Shown here: piece after piece, positions 25,442 to 33,668 of the stretch | How positions within the stretch are numbered: position 1 is the first letter of the stretch | Layout of the letters: every line of letters begins with the position of its first letter | Source of the DNA: Prevotella sp. | Lineage (GTDB): Bacteria > Bacteroidota > Bacteroidia > Bacteroidales > Bacteroidaceae | Direction: 5' to 3' | Length of the DNA stretch: 34,507 nt | NCBI GenBank assembly: GCA_017445845.1 | Contig: JAFSRY010000013.1 | Location: forward strand, 1 to 34,507 | The notes under the pieces: model-generated | Seen by the model: the letters and a program-made list of their open reading frames with translations, nothing else | The model's database searches: none | Told to the model about the DNA's origin: nothing | Made by a program: the position numbers and the translations under genes

Positions 25442-25473
25442 CTTGCACGTTATAAAAAAACATTGTAATTTTG
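25442..25473 (+). promoter_or_regulatory. Promoter of the five-gene envelope operon
   Basis: TAATTTTG at 25466-25473 with CTTG (25442-25445) 20 bp upstream, a near-consensus pair. The ATG at 25518 is 44 nt further. 25132-25517 thus holds back-to-back promoters and no gene. Confidence 0.7.
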
Positions 25474-25517
25474 CAAAGATTTATAATCAAAACAATATTT
25501 ACACAGTAGCATCCGAT

Positions 25518-26009
25518 ATGATGAAAAGATTGTTTTTCCAGACAGTGCTCATGGCTGTTGCCGCAACGAATACATTGAAAGCTCAATTACCCGCCTATAC
25601 GCTGAAGGATATCAGTGGAAAGGAAGTACGCACCGACACTTTAACAAACAACGGACGTCCCATCATCATCGACTTCTTTGCCACATGGTGCAAGCCCTGC
25701 AACCGTGAACTCGACGCCATCAGCGAGGTCTATGAGGAATGGCAGGAGGAGACGGGAGTGAAACTCATCGCCATCTCCATCGACCGTGCACAGGACGTTC
25801 ACAAGGTAAAGCCCCTTGTCGACAATCATGGTTGGGACTATGAGGTTCTCATCGACACCAATGAAGAACTGAAGCGAGCCCTTGGCATTCAGGCCATCCC
25901 CTATACGCTCATCCTCGACGGAAAGGGTAACATCGTCTATCGCCACAACGGCTATGTCGATGGGGCTGAAGAGGAACTCATCGAGAAAGTGAGAGAAATG
26001 GGGGAATAG
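25518..26009 (+). CDS. TlpA-like periplasmic thioredoxin
   Basis: 163 residues from the first of two adjacent Met codons; the frame is open upstream but the promoter lies inside that part. Signal peptide to about residue 22 (T-L-K-A-Q), then a thioredoxin fold with FFATWCKPCNREL (Cys58 and Cys61) and the cis-proline loop QAIPYT. 'ISIDRAQD' and 'VLIDTNEELKRALGI' are typical of TlpA/ResA proteins, which reduce disulphides in exported proteins. As first gene of an operon of outer-membrane and secreted proteins, some with CxxC motifs, it may act on them. Confidence 0.92.
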   Translation: MMKRLFFQTVLMAVAATNTLKAQLPAYTLKDISGKEVRTDTLTNNGRPIIIDFFATWCKPCNRELDAISEVYEEWQEETGVKLIAISIDRAQDVHKVKPLVDNHGWDYEVLIDTNEELKRALGIQAIPYTLILDGKGNIVYRHNGYVDGAEEELIEKVREMGE

Positions 26010-26036
26010 GTGCTGATAGTTTAGAGTTACTTAGAG

Positions 26037-27677
26037 ATGAATAAACTGAAAAGCATCCTTCTTTTTAGTACTGTATGTTGCTGTATCACAGCCACTTCTC
26101 AGACTTCAGACAAAGGGCTTGCCGTCACTGGCTCCGTGCAGAGCGACGTGCTCCTTCCGCAGGAGGACACATCCATCGGCACCGGCTCTTACGATAAAGA
26201 CTGGCTCACCAATAGTTACGCTGAGGTGGGCATCATGAGCAAGTATGTCGACGCCGGCTTGCGCATGGAATACCTCGAACGACCCTTACCCGGCTTTGAG
26301 AAAGACTTCAAAGGATGGGGACTGGCCAACGCATACGCCAAGGTCCACACGAAAGGCTTGGAGGTGACGCTCGGCAATTTCTATGAGCAGTTCGGCTCGG
26401 GCTTTATCCTTCGGACATACGAGGAACGGTCGTTAGGTATCGACAACTCGCTGTTGGGCGCCCGTGTCACCGTGGAACCCCTGAAGGGTGTCCGCGTGAA
26501 GGCTTTGGGCGGCTATCAGCGATATTACTGGAGTCACAATGACGCCCTTATTTCCGGAGGTGACGTGGAGGTGAACCTCGAACAATGGCTGCCTTCGCTG
26601 AAAGATGCCAGTGCCTATTGGTCGTTGGGGGCCTCCTATGTCAACAAGCACGAAAAGACAGAGGTCATCATGGCCGACCCGACCCATCGGCTGAACTTGC
26701 CCGAAAACGTCAGCTCCTATGACCTTCGGACACGTCTGCAGAAAGGCAACGTAAGCCTCTTGGCGGAATATGCCCACAAGACGCAAGACCCGTCGTTCGA
26801 CAACGGATATATCTATCGGCAAGGGTATGTGGCAATGCTCTCGGGAAGCTATTCGAAGAAAGGAATGAGCCTTCTGGTGCAGGCCAAGCGCAGTGATAAC
26901 ATGTCGTCGAGGAGCAGGCGCTCGGTCAACGGCATCTCTTCGATGGTCAACCATCTGCCAGCCTTCACCATGACCCATACCTACGCCCTCGCAGCCCTCT
27001 ATCCCTATGCCACTCAACCTCTTGGTGAATGGGCCTGTCAGGCTGAGGCCGGCTATGCCTTCAAACGCCACACGCCACTCGGCGGCCGCTATGGGACGAA
27101 TGTCAAAGTGAACTTCTCGCATATCCACGCCATCGACCGCCATGTCATCGATGGCGGAATGAGAGGAACAGACGGCTATGGCTCGTCGTTCTGGCGATGG
27201 GGTGACCAGACGTATTATCAAGACTTGAATGTGCAGATAGAGAAGCGCATCTCGAAACCCCTCAAGCTGAACTTCATGTATATGAACCAGTTCTATAACA
27301 AGACGGTCATCGAAGGCGAAGGCGGCATGATACACAGCAATATCTTCGTCGGAGAAGGCAAGTATCAGTTCTCAAAGAAACTGACCTTGCGCGGCGAAGC
27401 TCAATACCTGACGACGAAGGACGATGAGGGCGACTGGATGTTCGGTCTACTGGAACTGTCGTTCCTGCCCAACTGGATGTTAACCTTGAGCGATATGTAT
27501 AATGTCGGAGAAACCGACATCCACTATTATCAAGGCTTTGTGACCTATAACAAGGGCAGTCATCGGCTGCAGTTAGGCTATGGCCGCACGCGTGCCGGCT
27601 ACAACTGTTCGGGTGGCGTCTGCCGCTATGTGCCTGCTTCGAAGGGCTTCACCGTTTCATACAACTATAACTTCTAA
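26037..27677 (+). CDS. DUF6029-type outer-membrane beta-barrel protein
   Basis: 546 residues with a signal peptide (about 1-21). The rest alternates polar and aromatic residues in beta-strand patterns and ends in Y-N-Y-N-F, with the C-terminal Phe that marks outer-membrane barrels. 'GNFYEQFGSGFILRTYEERS' near residue 120 is characteristic of this Bacteroidetes family, which I recall as DUF6029. No transport substrate is known. It is 27 bp after the thioredoxin gene and 3 bp before the Omp28 gene, so clearly in one operon. Confidence 0.75.
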   Translation: MNKLKSILLFSTVCCCITATSQTSDKGLAVTGSVQSDVLLPQEDTSIGTGSYDKDWLTNSYAEVGIMSKYVDAGLRMEYLERPLPGFEKDFKGWGLANAYAKVHTKGLEVTLGNFYEQFGSGFILRTYEERSLGIDNSLLGARVTVEPLKGVRVKALGGYQRYYWSHNDALISGGDVEVNLEQWLPSLKDASAYWSLGASYVNKHEKTEVIMADPTHRLNLPENVSSYDLRTRLQKGNVSLLAEYAHKTQDPSFDNGYIYRQGYVAMLSGSYSKKGMSLLVQAKRSDNMSSRSRRSVNGISSMVNHLPAFTMTHTYALAALYPYATQPLGEWACQAEAGYAFKRHTPLGGRYGTNVKVNFSHIHAIDRHVIDGGMRGTDGYGSSFWRWGDQTYYQDLNVQIEKRISKPLKLNFMYMNQFYNKTVIEGEGGMIHSNIFVGEGKYQFSKKLTLRGEAQYLTTKDDEGDWMFGLLELSFLPNWMLTLSDMYNVGETDIHYYQGFVTYNKGSHRLQLGYGRTRAGYNCSGGVCRYVPASKGFTVSYNYNF

Positions 27678-27680
27678 GCG

Positions 27681-28475
27681 ATGAGAGTAAAACACATTAT
27701 TATATATATAGGAATGGTCCTGTCGGCACTGGCTGCCTGCAGCCATATCGACGAGGACGAACGCTTCGTCTATGTGGCTCCGGCTGAAGTCAACCGCGCC
27801 GTCCTCATTGAAGACTTCACCGGACAACGCTGCGTCAACTGTCCGAATGCCACTGCCGAGATTGAAAAGCTGCAGGAAGAATATGGCGCAGACAATGTCA
27901 TCGCTGTCGCCATCCACAGCGGTCCCTTCGGCCATCGTTCCACCATCTCAAGTCCACTGCTCCCGTTGGCAACGGCCCTTGGCGACGATTACTACCGTCA
28001 TTGGGGTATAGAGTCGCAGCCAGGAGCCATGGTCAATAGGAGTGGCGTCATCTATGATCCTTCACAATATGCCTCGGAAGTGAAGAAAGCATTGGAAAAG
28101 CCCACGCCCGTCACCCTGAACGTCTTTTGTGAAGAGACTTCCGAAGGGCAGTATAGCGTGAAAGTTGAAGGCCTTTCGGCCGAGAACGTCCAGGGTAGGT
28201 TGCAGGTGTGGCTTACGGAGAATAACATCAAGGATATGCAGTATATGCCCGATGGTACGAGGAACAACGAATACATCCATCAGCATGTCTTTAGGGCTTC
28301 GTTGACCCGTGATGACTTCGGCGACGACTTTGTCATCAGCTCCTCCCAACCGGCAACGGCCTCGTATTCCTTTACGCCCGAAAGCGTCTGGAGTATTGGA
28401 AACCTTCAAGTTGTAGCCTTTGTCTATGACGTCAGCGATGGCGTATTGCAGGCTGCCACCCGTTTCGTTCAATAG
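27681..28475 (+). CDS. Omp28-family lipoprotein with CxxC motif
   Basis: 264 residues with a lipoprotein signal, A-L-A-A-C (Cys near residue 20). 'VLIEDFTGQRCVNCPNA' (Cys51 and Cys54) followed by 'VIAVAIHSGPFG' shows the thioredoxin-like fold of the Omp28 family, first described as a surface antigen of Porphyromonas gingivalis. The C-terminal half is a beta domain. Anchored in the outer membrane, perhaps facing outward. Its partner downstream (29170-31056) has a second such domain. Confidence 0.88.
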   Translation: MRVKHIIIYIGMVLSALAACSHIDEDERFVYVAPAEVNRAVLIEDFTGQRCVNCPNATAEIEKLQEEYGADNVIAVAIHSGPFGHRSTISSPLLPLATALGDDYYRHWGIESQPGAMVNRSGVIYDPSQYASEVKKALEKPTPVTLNVFCEETSEGQYSVKVEGLSAENVQGRLQVWLTENNIKDMQYMPDGTRNNEYIHQHVFRASLTRDDFGDDFVISSSQPATASYSFTPESVWSIGNLQVVAFVYDVSDGVLQAATRFVQ

Positions 28476-28500
28476 TAAAAACATAATAAAGAGAAAGCCT

Positions 28501-29154
28501 ATGAAGAAATTATTTACGCTTATTTGCTTCTTGACAACCCTCTCGCTCTCAGTCCTTGCACAGGATGTGACGTTCGTCGATAAGAACGGCAATCCCGTGG
28601 CCGACAATTCATGCCTTGCCATTACCGACGGAGAAATTATCGGCGACGACGAGTGGGCTTACATCCAGTTGCCGACAGGTCTTTTCATTAAGAACAACGA
28701 CACTTCGGCCGCCTATGTCGGCATCTCCTATACCATCAAGGAGTTGCCTCATGGTGCCTTTCAGATCTGTTTCCCCCTCAATTGCGTACAGAAAGATGCC
28801 GCAGGAGCCTATTCTACCGACCCTGCTGCCATTGCTGCCGGTGAGAGCAAGGACTTGCAGTCGGAGTGGATAGTCGATGAATTGGGTAAATATGGCTATT
28901 GTGAAGTAGAGTATCAGTTGGTATTCTACGACTATGAGCCTCTGACACAGAAATACACTCAGAAGGGAACAGGCCCGAAGGTTACCGTCGGTTTCAACTA
29001 TAGTGACGAGACACATGGGGTCGAAGCCATTTCCTACCATTCGTCAGCCGCTGCCTATTATACCCTCGACGGCCGACAGCTCGACTCTTTGCAGAAGGGA
29101 CTGAACATCGTAAAAGACAATAACGGCCAAACAGTTACAGTCATTATACATTAA
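28501..29154 (+). CDS. Secreted protein with C-terminal tail, unknown function
   Basis: Starting at MKKLFTLICF (28501) gives 217 residues with a signal peptide (cleavage near L-A-Q, about 21); the frame upstream overlaps the Omp28 gene. It is predicted beta-rich, with 'YVGISYTIKEL' and 'CEVEYQLVFYDYE', and ends with 'YYTLDGRQL' and 'GLNIVKDNNG', the window's tail motif in a second dialect. No domain is recognised. Position between two Omp28-type genes suggests a shared surface complex. Confidence 0.8.
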   Translation: MKKLFTLICFLTTLSLSVLAQDVTFVDKNGNPVADNSCLAITDGEIIGDDEWAYIQLPTGLFIKNNDTSAAYVGISYTIKELPHGAFQICFPLNCVQKDAAGAYSTDPAAIAAGESKDLQSEWIVDELGKYGYCEVEYQLVFYDYEPLTQKYTQKGTGPKVTVGFNYSDETHGVEAISYHSSAAAYYTLDGRQLDSLQKGLNIVKDNNGQTVTVIIH

Positions 29155-29169
29155 TTAAACAGATTTATT

Positions 29170-31056
29170 ATGGTAAAAAGATTACTTTCATTGTCAGTGC
29201 TGGCATTGACCGCAGTGGTCGGTGTTCAGGCACAAGCGTTTCAGGCTAATCCGGAGAAAGCATTCAACCCTTTTACTCCCAGTGTCTTCAATGCTCCTGC
29301 CAAGGCTGCCTCATTGGAGGGCACTATCGAATGGAGCTATTCTGGAACGACATCCGTCAGTGAGTGGGGTGGGGTCGGCGTCGGTGCTGCCGACGTAGCC
29401 TTTGATGTGGCCATCTTCGTCCCTGGTGACGGTGTGTTGGCAGGTGCAAGCATCAATGGCATCAGTGTTCCCGTCCTCGATACGGCAGGTAAGAACTATA
29501 CTGCTTGGGTGAGAGCAACACTTGACGAAGAGCCTTTGGCATCTGTAGCCCTCGGAACCGTTAAGTCTGGCTTAAACGCCGTTGCCCTTGATGCCCCTCA
29601 GGCCATTCCTTCCGCAGGATGCTATGTGGGTTATTCTTTCACTTGTTCTACCGCTTATCCTATTGCATACGATGAAACCGTACAGACTCCCGGTTCCTAT
29701 TTCCTGCAGTTTGATGCAGGCGGTTGGGCCGACTATGCCAGCCAGTTCGGTGCGTCACCCTTGAAAATCCATGTCTCGAATGTTACACTGGCGGATAATG
29801 ACCTGGCTCTGATGGGAATAGAGAAGAAAGCAACATTGCCCAACAGCCCCTTCACCGCAGTGGCAACGCTGAACAGTAGTGGCGGTAAGTCCGTCGAGTC
29901 GATTGACTATACCATCACTGTGAACGGTAAGAGCGAGAGCAAGCACGCTGACCTTGAAACACCGATTGCTTCTGGCTTCAATAAGCCGGGAACGGTTGTC
30001 ATTGAGGGTACCAGCCCCGAGGAGATTGGCGAATATACCGTTGTTGTTACCATTGATAAGGTCAACGGCGGCGAGAATGCACAGACAGCCACCGCCCAGG
30101 CTACTTTCAAGAACCTTACGAAACTAGTCCAGCGCAAAACCGTCGTCGAAGAGTTCACCGGTACGGGATGCGGATGGTGTCCCCGTGGCTGGGCCGGTAT
30201 GGAGATGATGAAGCACGAACGTGAAAACTTCATCGGTATTGCCTTCCATAAATATAACACCACCGACCCGATGTATCTCGCCAACTATCCGTTGCTCGGA
30301 CTGACGGGTGCTCCCGGCTGTGTCATGGACCGCAAGACTAGCTTTGACCCCTATTTCGGCTCTGGAAGAGGTGAAGATATCAAGGCTGACTTTGTATACT
30401 ACAACGCCCTGGCCCCAGAGGTTGATGTCACACTTGTGGCTACCTATAATGAAGACTCTACGAGTGTTGATTTCAAGGCCAGCACAGAGTTCCTCGTCAA
30501 ACCCAACAAGGTTAGCTTCGTCTATGTCCTCACGGCAGATGGACTGAGCGGAACCACAACCGCATGGCGTCAAGCCAACAACTACGCAGGCTACAACCAG
30601 GGAGGCCTTGCCTATCTCGATGACTTCTGCAAGGACGGAAAGTATGGGGAAACGTATGTCTATCTGACCTTCGACGATGTGATGATTGGCAGTTCCTATA
30701 ATACTTCAATGGTCAACCAGGGACAGAGCGTACAGGGCAGCAGCCGGCTGAAAGAGGGGTCTGTGTATCCTTCGGAATATACAATCGCCATGCCGACGAA
30801 AGCTACGTTGAAGGCTGCCATCGACAAGGATAAAGTCTATGCAGTCGTGTTGGTTGTCGATGATGCCACTGGTGAAATTCTCAATGCTGCCAAGACTAAG
30901 GTGGTAGGTGAAGAAACCGGCATCAAGGCCACTCATATCCAGAGTGCCGCCGACAGCTTCTATACCATCGACGGTCGCCGTCTGACAGCTCCGCAGCGTG
31001 GCGTGAACATTGTCCGCAATGCCGACGGAAGCACACGGAAAGTGGTGGTAGAGTAG
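29170..31056 (+). CDS. Secreted Omp28-like thioredoxin-fold protein with C-terminal tail
   Basis: 628 residues with a signal peptide (about 1-22, G-V-Q-A-Q). The N-terminal half is beta-sandwich-like. From about residue 320, 'VVEEFTGTGCGWCPRGW' (Cys334 and Cys337) and 'GIAFHKYN' show an Omp28-like thioredoxin fold with a CGWC centre close to that of classical thioredoxins. 'TGAPGCVMDRK' holds the matching Pro loop. The end is 'FYTIDGRRL' and 'GVNIVRNADG', the tail motif. Unlike the Omp28 gene before it, it has no lipobox. Last gene of the operon. Confidence 0.85.
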   Translation: MVKRLLSLSVLALTAVVGVQAQAFQANPEKAFNPFTPSVFNAPAKAASLEGTIEWSYSGTTSVSEWGGVGVGAADVAFDVAIFVPGDGVLAGASINGISVPVLDTAGKNYTAWVRATLDEEPLASVALGTVKSGLNAVALDAPQAIPSAGCYVGYSFTCSTAYPIAYDETVQTPGSYFLQFDAGGWADYASQFGASPLKIHVSNVTLADNDLALMGIEKKATLPNSPFTAVATLNSSGGKSVESIDYTITVNGKSESKHADLETPIASGFNKPGTVVIEGTSPEEIGEYTVVVTIDKVNGGENAQTATAQATFKNLTKLVQRKTVVEEFTGTGCGWCPRGWAGMEMMKHERENFIGIAFHKYNTTDPMYLANYPLLGLTGAPGCVMDRKTSFDPYFGSGRGEDIKADFVYYNALAPEVDVTLVATYNEDSTSVDFKASTEFLVKPNKVSFVYVLTADGLSGTTTAWRQANNYAGYNQGGLAYLDDFCKDGKYGETYVYLTFDDVMIGSSYNTSMVNQGQSVQGSSRLKEGSVYPSEYTIAMPTKATLKAAIDKDKVYAVVLVVDDATGEILNAAKTKVVGEETGIKATHIQSAADSFYTIDGRRLTAPQRGVNIVRNADGSTRKVVVE

Positions 31057-31071
31057 CAGACGAAAAATAAA

Positions 31072-31225
31072 GAGGGTGTGTCAAAATAGAAATTCAGTCG
31101 TCCTACGGACGAGAAATCCTACAAATCTATACAAATCAAAAGTCCTGATAGACAAGATGAAAGATTTTGGATAGATTTGTGAGATTTCTGCGCGAAGCGC
31201 ACTACCTTCATTTTGACACGCCTTC
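31072..31225. repeat. 154-bp imperfect inverted repeat with nested hairpins
   Basis: Ends GAGGGTGTGTCAAAAT (31072-31087) and ATTTTGACACGCCTTC (31210-31225) pair at 14 of 16 positions. Further in, both arms contain a perfect small hairpin at the same place (CGTCC-TAC-GGACG at 31099-31111; TGCGC-GAA-GCGCA at 31189-31201) and then matching GAAATC..ACAAATCTAT sequence. It sits between convergent genes and could be a terminator in both directions or a MITE; I see no target-site duplication. Confidence 0.8.
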
Positions 31226-31242
31226 TTTTGTTGGTTGTTTTT

Positions 31243-32229
31243 TTACAACCTCTTTATGTAGATGTCACGATAGTAGACTTTGCTGCCGTGAGCTTGCAGT
31301 TCGATTTGTTCCACAGGGAAGATGGGGCGCGAACGGTCCCAGTAGTTTTCCAGGATGACATTGTCGACGACGAGGATGCCGTTGAGGCGGACCGTCACAC
31401 GGTCGCCCACCATCTTAATATAGAAGGAGTTCCATTCACCCAGCTTGTTGTCGGCAACACAGAGTGGAATAGACTTGTTCTGCTGGTTGTTGTAGAGTCC
31501 GCCTGAGCCTACCTGTGCTCCGACATTCACGCGGGCGATGTCCCAGATCTGCACCTGTGGCGTACCGCGCAGGTAGATGCCTGCATCGGGCTCTTGCCCT
31601 TTCGGGTCGAGCCGCCAGTCGACATACATTTCAAAGTCACCATATTGTTCGTCGGTGCAGATGTTGTCATAGCCGTGGCCGACATAAGCCAACAGGCCGT
31701 CCTCAACGACCCAGTCGGCTCTCATCCGTTCGTCGGCAGCAATCTGTTGCGTAGCCAGTTCGACGGGTGTCATCTTCTCTCTTGCTATCGGGTTTTCAAC
31801 GAGGCCCTTCCATCCCGTGAGGTCGCGTCCGTTGAAATGACTTACAAAGCCTTCGACGGGTTTCTTTGCCAGTTGCTCCATGATGGACTTGCGGTCGGCA
31901 CGGCAGACGAAGGGATAGGCTTTCGCCAACAGTTGTCGTGTGAGGTGGCCGTCATAGGCGGGGTGGGTGAGGGCGATGGCGGCGACGGCCTTTGCCGCCT
32001 CCTTTTGCAGCAGTTGGTTGTCGAGATAGCTGCCGGCAACGGTCATCGCTACAAATTCTCCGGTCTGTCCCATTTGCCGGATGATATCCCGTTGCGTGCG
32101 GACATCGGTGGCATTTTCCAACTGTTGTCTGAGGTTCAGCAGCCGGTTGGCGGGAGTCATTTCCTGTGCCCTCAGGTTCGTAAGGCAGAGGCACAGCAAC
32201 ATAATAAGGATAAGGTTTCTCTTTCTCAT
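31243..32229 (-). CDS. DUF1080 (3-keto-disaccharide hydrolase-type) protein
   Basis: 328 residues with a signal peptide (about 1-21). Residues about 25-120 are helical and HEAT-like (repeated 'AAKAVAAIAL'). The DUF1080 beta-sandwich follows from about 130: 'HFNGRDLTGWKG', 'DFEMYVDWRLDPKGQEPDAG', 'IYLRGTPQVQIWD' and 'YYRDIYIKRL' at the end. Family members cleave 3-keto-glycosides or bind glycans; the activity here is not shown. Single gene with its own promoter. Confidence 0.88.
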   Translation of the reverse strand: MRKRNLILIMLLCLCLTNLRAQEMTPANRLLNLRQQLENATDVRTQRDIIRQMGQTGEFVAMTVAGSYLDNQLLQKEAAKAVAAIALTHPAYDGHLTRQLLAKAYPFVCRADRKSIMEQLAKKPVEGFVSHFNGRDLTGWKGLVENPIAREKMTPVELATQQIAADERMRADWVVEDGLLAYVGHGYDNICTDEQYGDFEMYVDWRLDPKGQEPDAGIYLRGTPQVQIWDIARVNVGAQVGSGGLYNNQQNKSIPLCVADNKLGEWNSFYIKMVGDRVTVRLNGILVVDNVILENYWDRSRPIFPVEQIELQAHGSKVYYRDIYIKRL

Positions 32230-32259
32230 GAGTGAATAAATTTAGATGTTAACGGATTG

Positions 32260-32290
32260 CAAAGATACGAATTAATTGCGAGGATGCAAA
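32260..32290 (-). promoter_or_regulatory. Promoter of the DUF1080 gene
   Basis: Minus-strand TATCTTTG at 32267-32260 and TTTG at 32290-32287 with 19 bp between. The ATG at 32229 is about 30 nt from the -7 box. Confidence 0.85.
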
Positions 32291-32518
32291 GAAAATGCAG
32301 CTAAAAAGTGTGCAGGGAGAAACAGGGGTGAAAAACTGACTTGAGATATGTCAAGGATTTTAGAGTGTTAATTCTGTATTTTCTCTGTCTTTTGTCTGTA
32401 TTCCCAGAAATCCATCTCTTCTCGTAACTTTTTGTAATACAATCAAAAGCAGGAAAATATTATATGTATTTATCTGTATTTTCGTGTGTATCGATAAGGT
32501 AGAGTGGAGAAAAGGTCG

Positions 32519-32722
32519 TAACTTTGCATCGACAAAAGATGAGAAAACGGAGTTGTGAAACTCTTTACAGATATACAAACGATATCTCTTTCTTTTATAG
32601 CGGAGCCAGACCGTTGCTGGCTGAGGAAATAATAATGTCGGGATGTGGTATTAGTTAGGTAAAGGACAGATTGTAATCCGGGCATTTTCCTCATCAGCAA
32701 CCGTCATGGCTCTTTTCTTTTA
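32519..32722 (+). ncRNA. Candidate structured small RNA with orphan promoter
   Basis: TAACTTTGCA at 32519-32528 matches the -7 box and following bases at the other promoters, although no -33 box is seen. After it come three hairpins: GAGTT-N4-AACTC (32550-32563), AGATAT-N7-ATATCT (32569-32587), and a long imperfect stem of about 26 bp with arms 32603-32629 and 32685-32712, followed by TTTTCTTTT. A 39-codon frame at 32539-32658 is the only coding possibility. Together they suggest an RNA of about 190 nt ending just past the upp stop. 32291-32518 shows nothing else. Confidence 0.45.
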
Positions 32723-32744
32723 TGTTGTTTTCCCCCTTAGCCGC

Positions 32745-33401
32745 TTACAGTTTTTCTCCGTAGCAGAGGTCACCGCAGTCGCCGAAGCCGGGCACGATAT
32801 ATTTGTGCTCGTTCATCCCGGGGTCGATGGCGGCAGCCCACAGGGTAGTCTCATCGGTGACAGCCTGTCTGACGACTTCTACGCCCTCGGGCGCGGCGAT
32901 GACACAGGCGATGTGCACCTTCCTGGGAGTTCCAGTCTTCAGTAAGGCTTCATAGGCGGCAGCCATCGAGCCTCCTGTGGCCAGCATGGGGTCTACAATG
33001 ACGAGCGTCTTTCCTTCTACCGACGGTGCCGCCATGTATTCGGTGTGTACGCCGACCTCTGTGTGCTCCCGGTTAGTATACATCCGATAGGCCGATACAA
33101 AGCCGTTGTCGGCATGGTCGAAGACATTGAGGAATCCTTCGTGGAAGGGCAGTCCGGCGCGGAGCACGGTGGCGATGACGATGTCGTCGGCGGGCAGGTT
33201 GACGTGTGCGGTAGCCAATGGAGTTTCCACTTCCTTTTCTTCATAGTTGAGGGTCTTCGAGAGTTCAAAGGCCATCATTTCTCCGATGCGTCGGATGTTG
33301 TTACGGAAGAGCAGGCGGTTTTGCTGATAGTCGCGGTCGCGCAGTTCTGCGACGAACTGATTGATGATGCTGTTCTGTCCAGCGAAATTAATGACTTTCA
33401 T
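32745..33401 (-). CDS. upp: Uracil phosphoribosyltransferase
   Basis: 218 residues from MKVINFAGQN; in-frame starts at 33431 and 33497 lie upstream of or inside the promoter. The PRPP-binding loop is 'VDPMLATGGSMAAA' (about residues 134-147), and 'DPGMNEHKYIVPGFGDCGD' near the end is the uracil-binding region of UPRTases. It salvages uracil to UMP in the cytosol. The ending C-Y-G-E-K-L is a normal variant. Single gene, transcribed toward the candidate RNA. Confidence 0.95.
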   Translation of the reverse strand: MKVINFAGQNSIINQFVAELRDRDYQQNRLLFRNNIRRIGEMMAFELSKTLNYEEKEVETPLATAHVNLPADDIVIATVLRAGLPFHEGFLNVFDHADNGFVSAYRMYTNREHTEVGVHTEYMAAPSVEGKTLVIVDPMLATGGSMAAAYEALLKTGTPRKVHIACVIAAPEGVEVVRQAVTDETTLWAAAIDPGMNEHKYIVPGFGDCGDLCYGEKL

Positions 33402-33434
33402 AGTGTCAGGTGGTTTATGTTCATATATCATTTG

Positions 33435-33464
33435 CAAAGGTACAGCTTTTTTTCGTCTTTCAAA
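33435..33464 (-). promoter_or_regulatory. Promoter of upp
   Basis: Minus-strand TACCTTTG at 33442-33435 with TTTG at 33464-33461, 18 bp apart. This supports the short start for upp at 33401. Confidence 0.75.
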
Positions 33465-33612
33465 AACAATTAGACTGAAAATAAATTGAATTTGCAAAAC
33501 AGACTTTGCAAAACCGCGCGGTAGCCGGTGGTTTTAAAAATCTTTAACCGAAAAATGTCAAAGTGAGTGTGAATAATTTATAAATCTCAATTCATTATTC
33601 ATAATAATTATG

Positions 33613-33620
33613 TAACTTTG
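33613..33620 (+). promoter_or_regulatory. -7 box of pckA
   Basis: TAACTTTGCACC begins at 33613; the ATG at 33669 is 48 nt beyond the box. No TTTG at the -33 distance. Confidence 0.65.
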
Positions 33621-33668
33621 CACCCGATTTCAAACGAATATTCATCATTAAAACATTTTATAATAATT

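Noticed and set aside
31072-31225. Insertion sequence
   Set aside because: The ends look transposon-like but there is no transposase frame inside 154 bp and no target duplication; recorded as a repeat or possible MITE.
32539-32658. 39-codon frame behind the orphan promoter
   Set aside because: It would start only a few nucleotides after transcription start, and its codons run through two hairpins and one arm of the long stem, so an RNA gene explains the region better.
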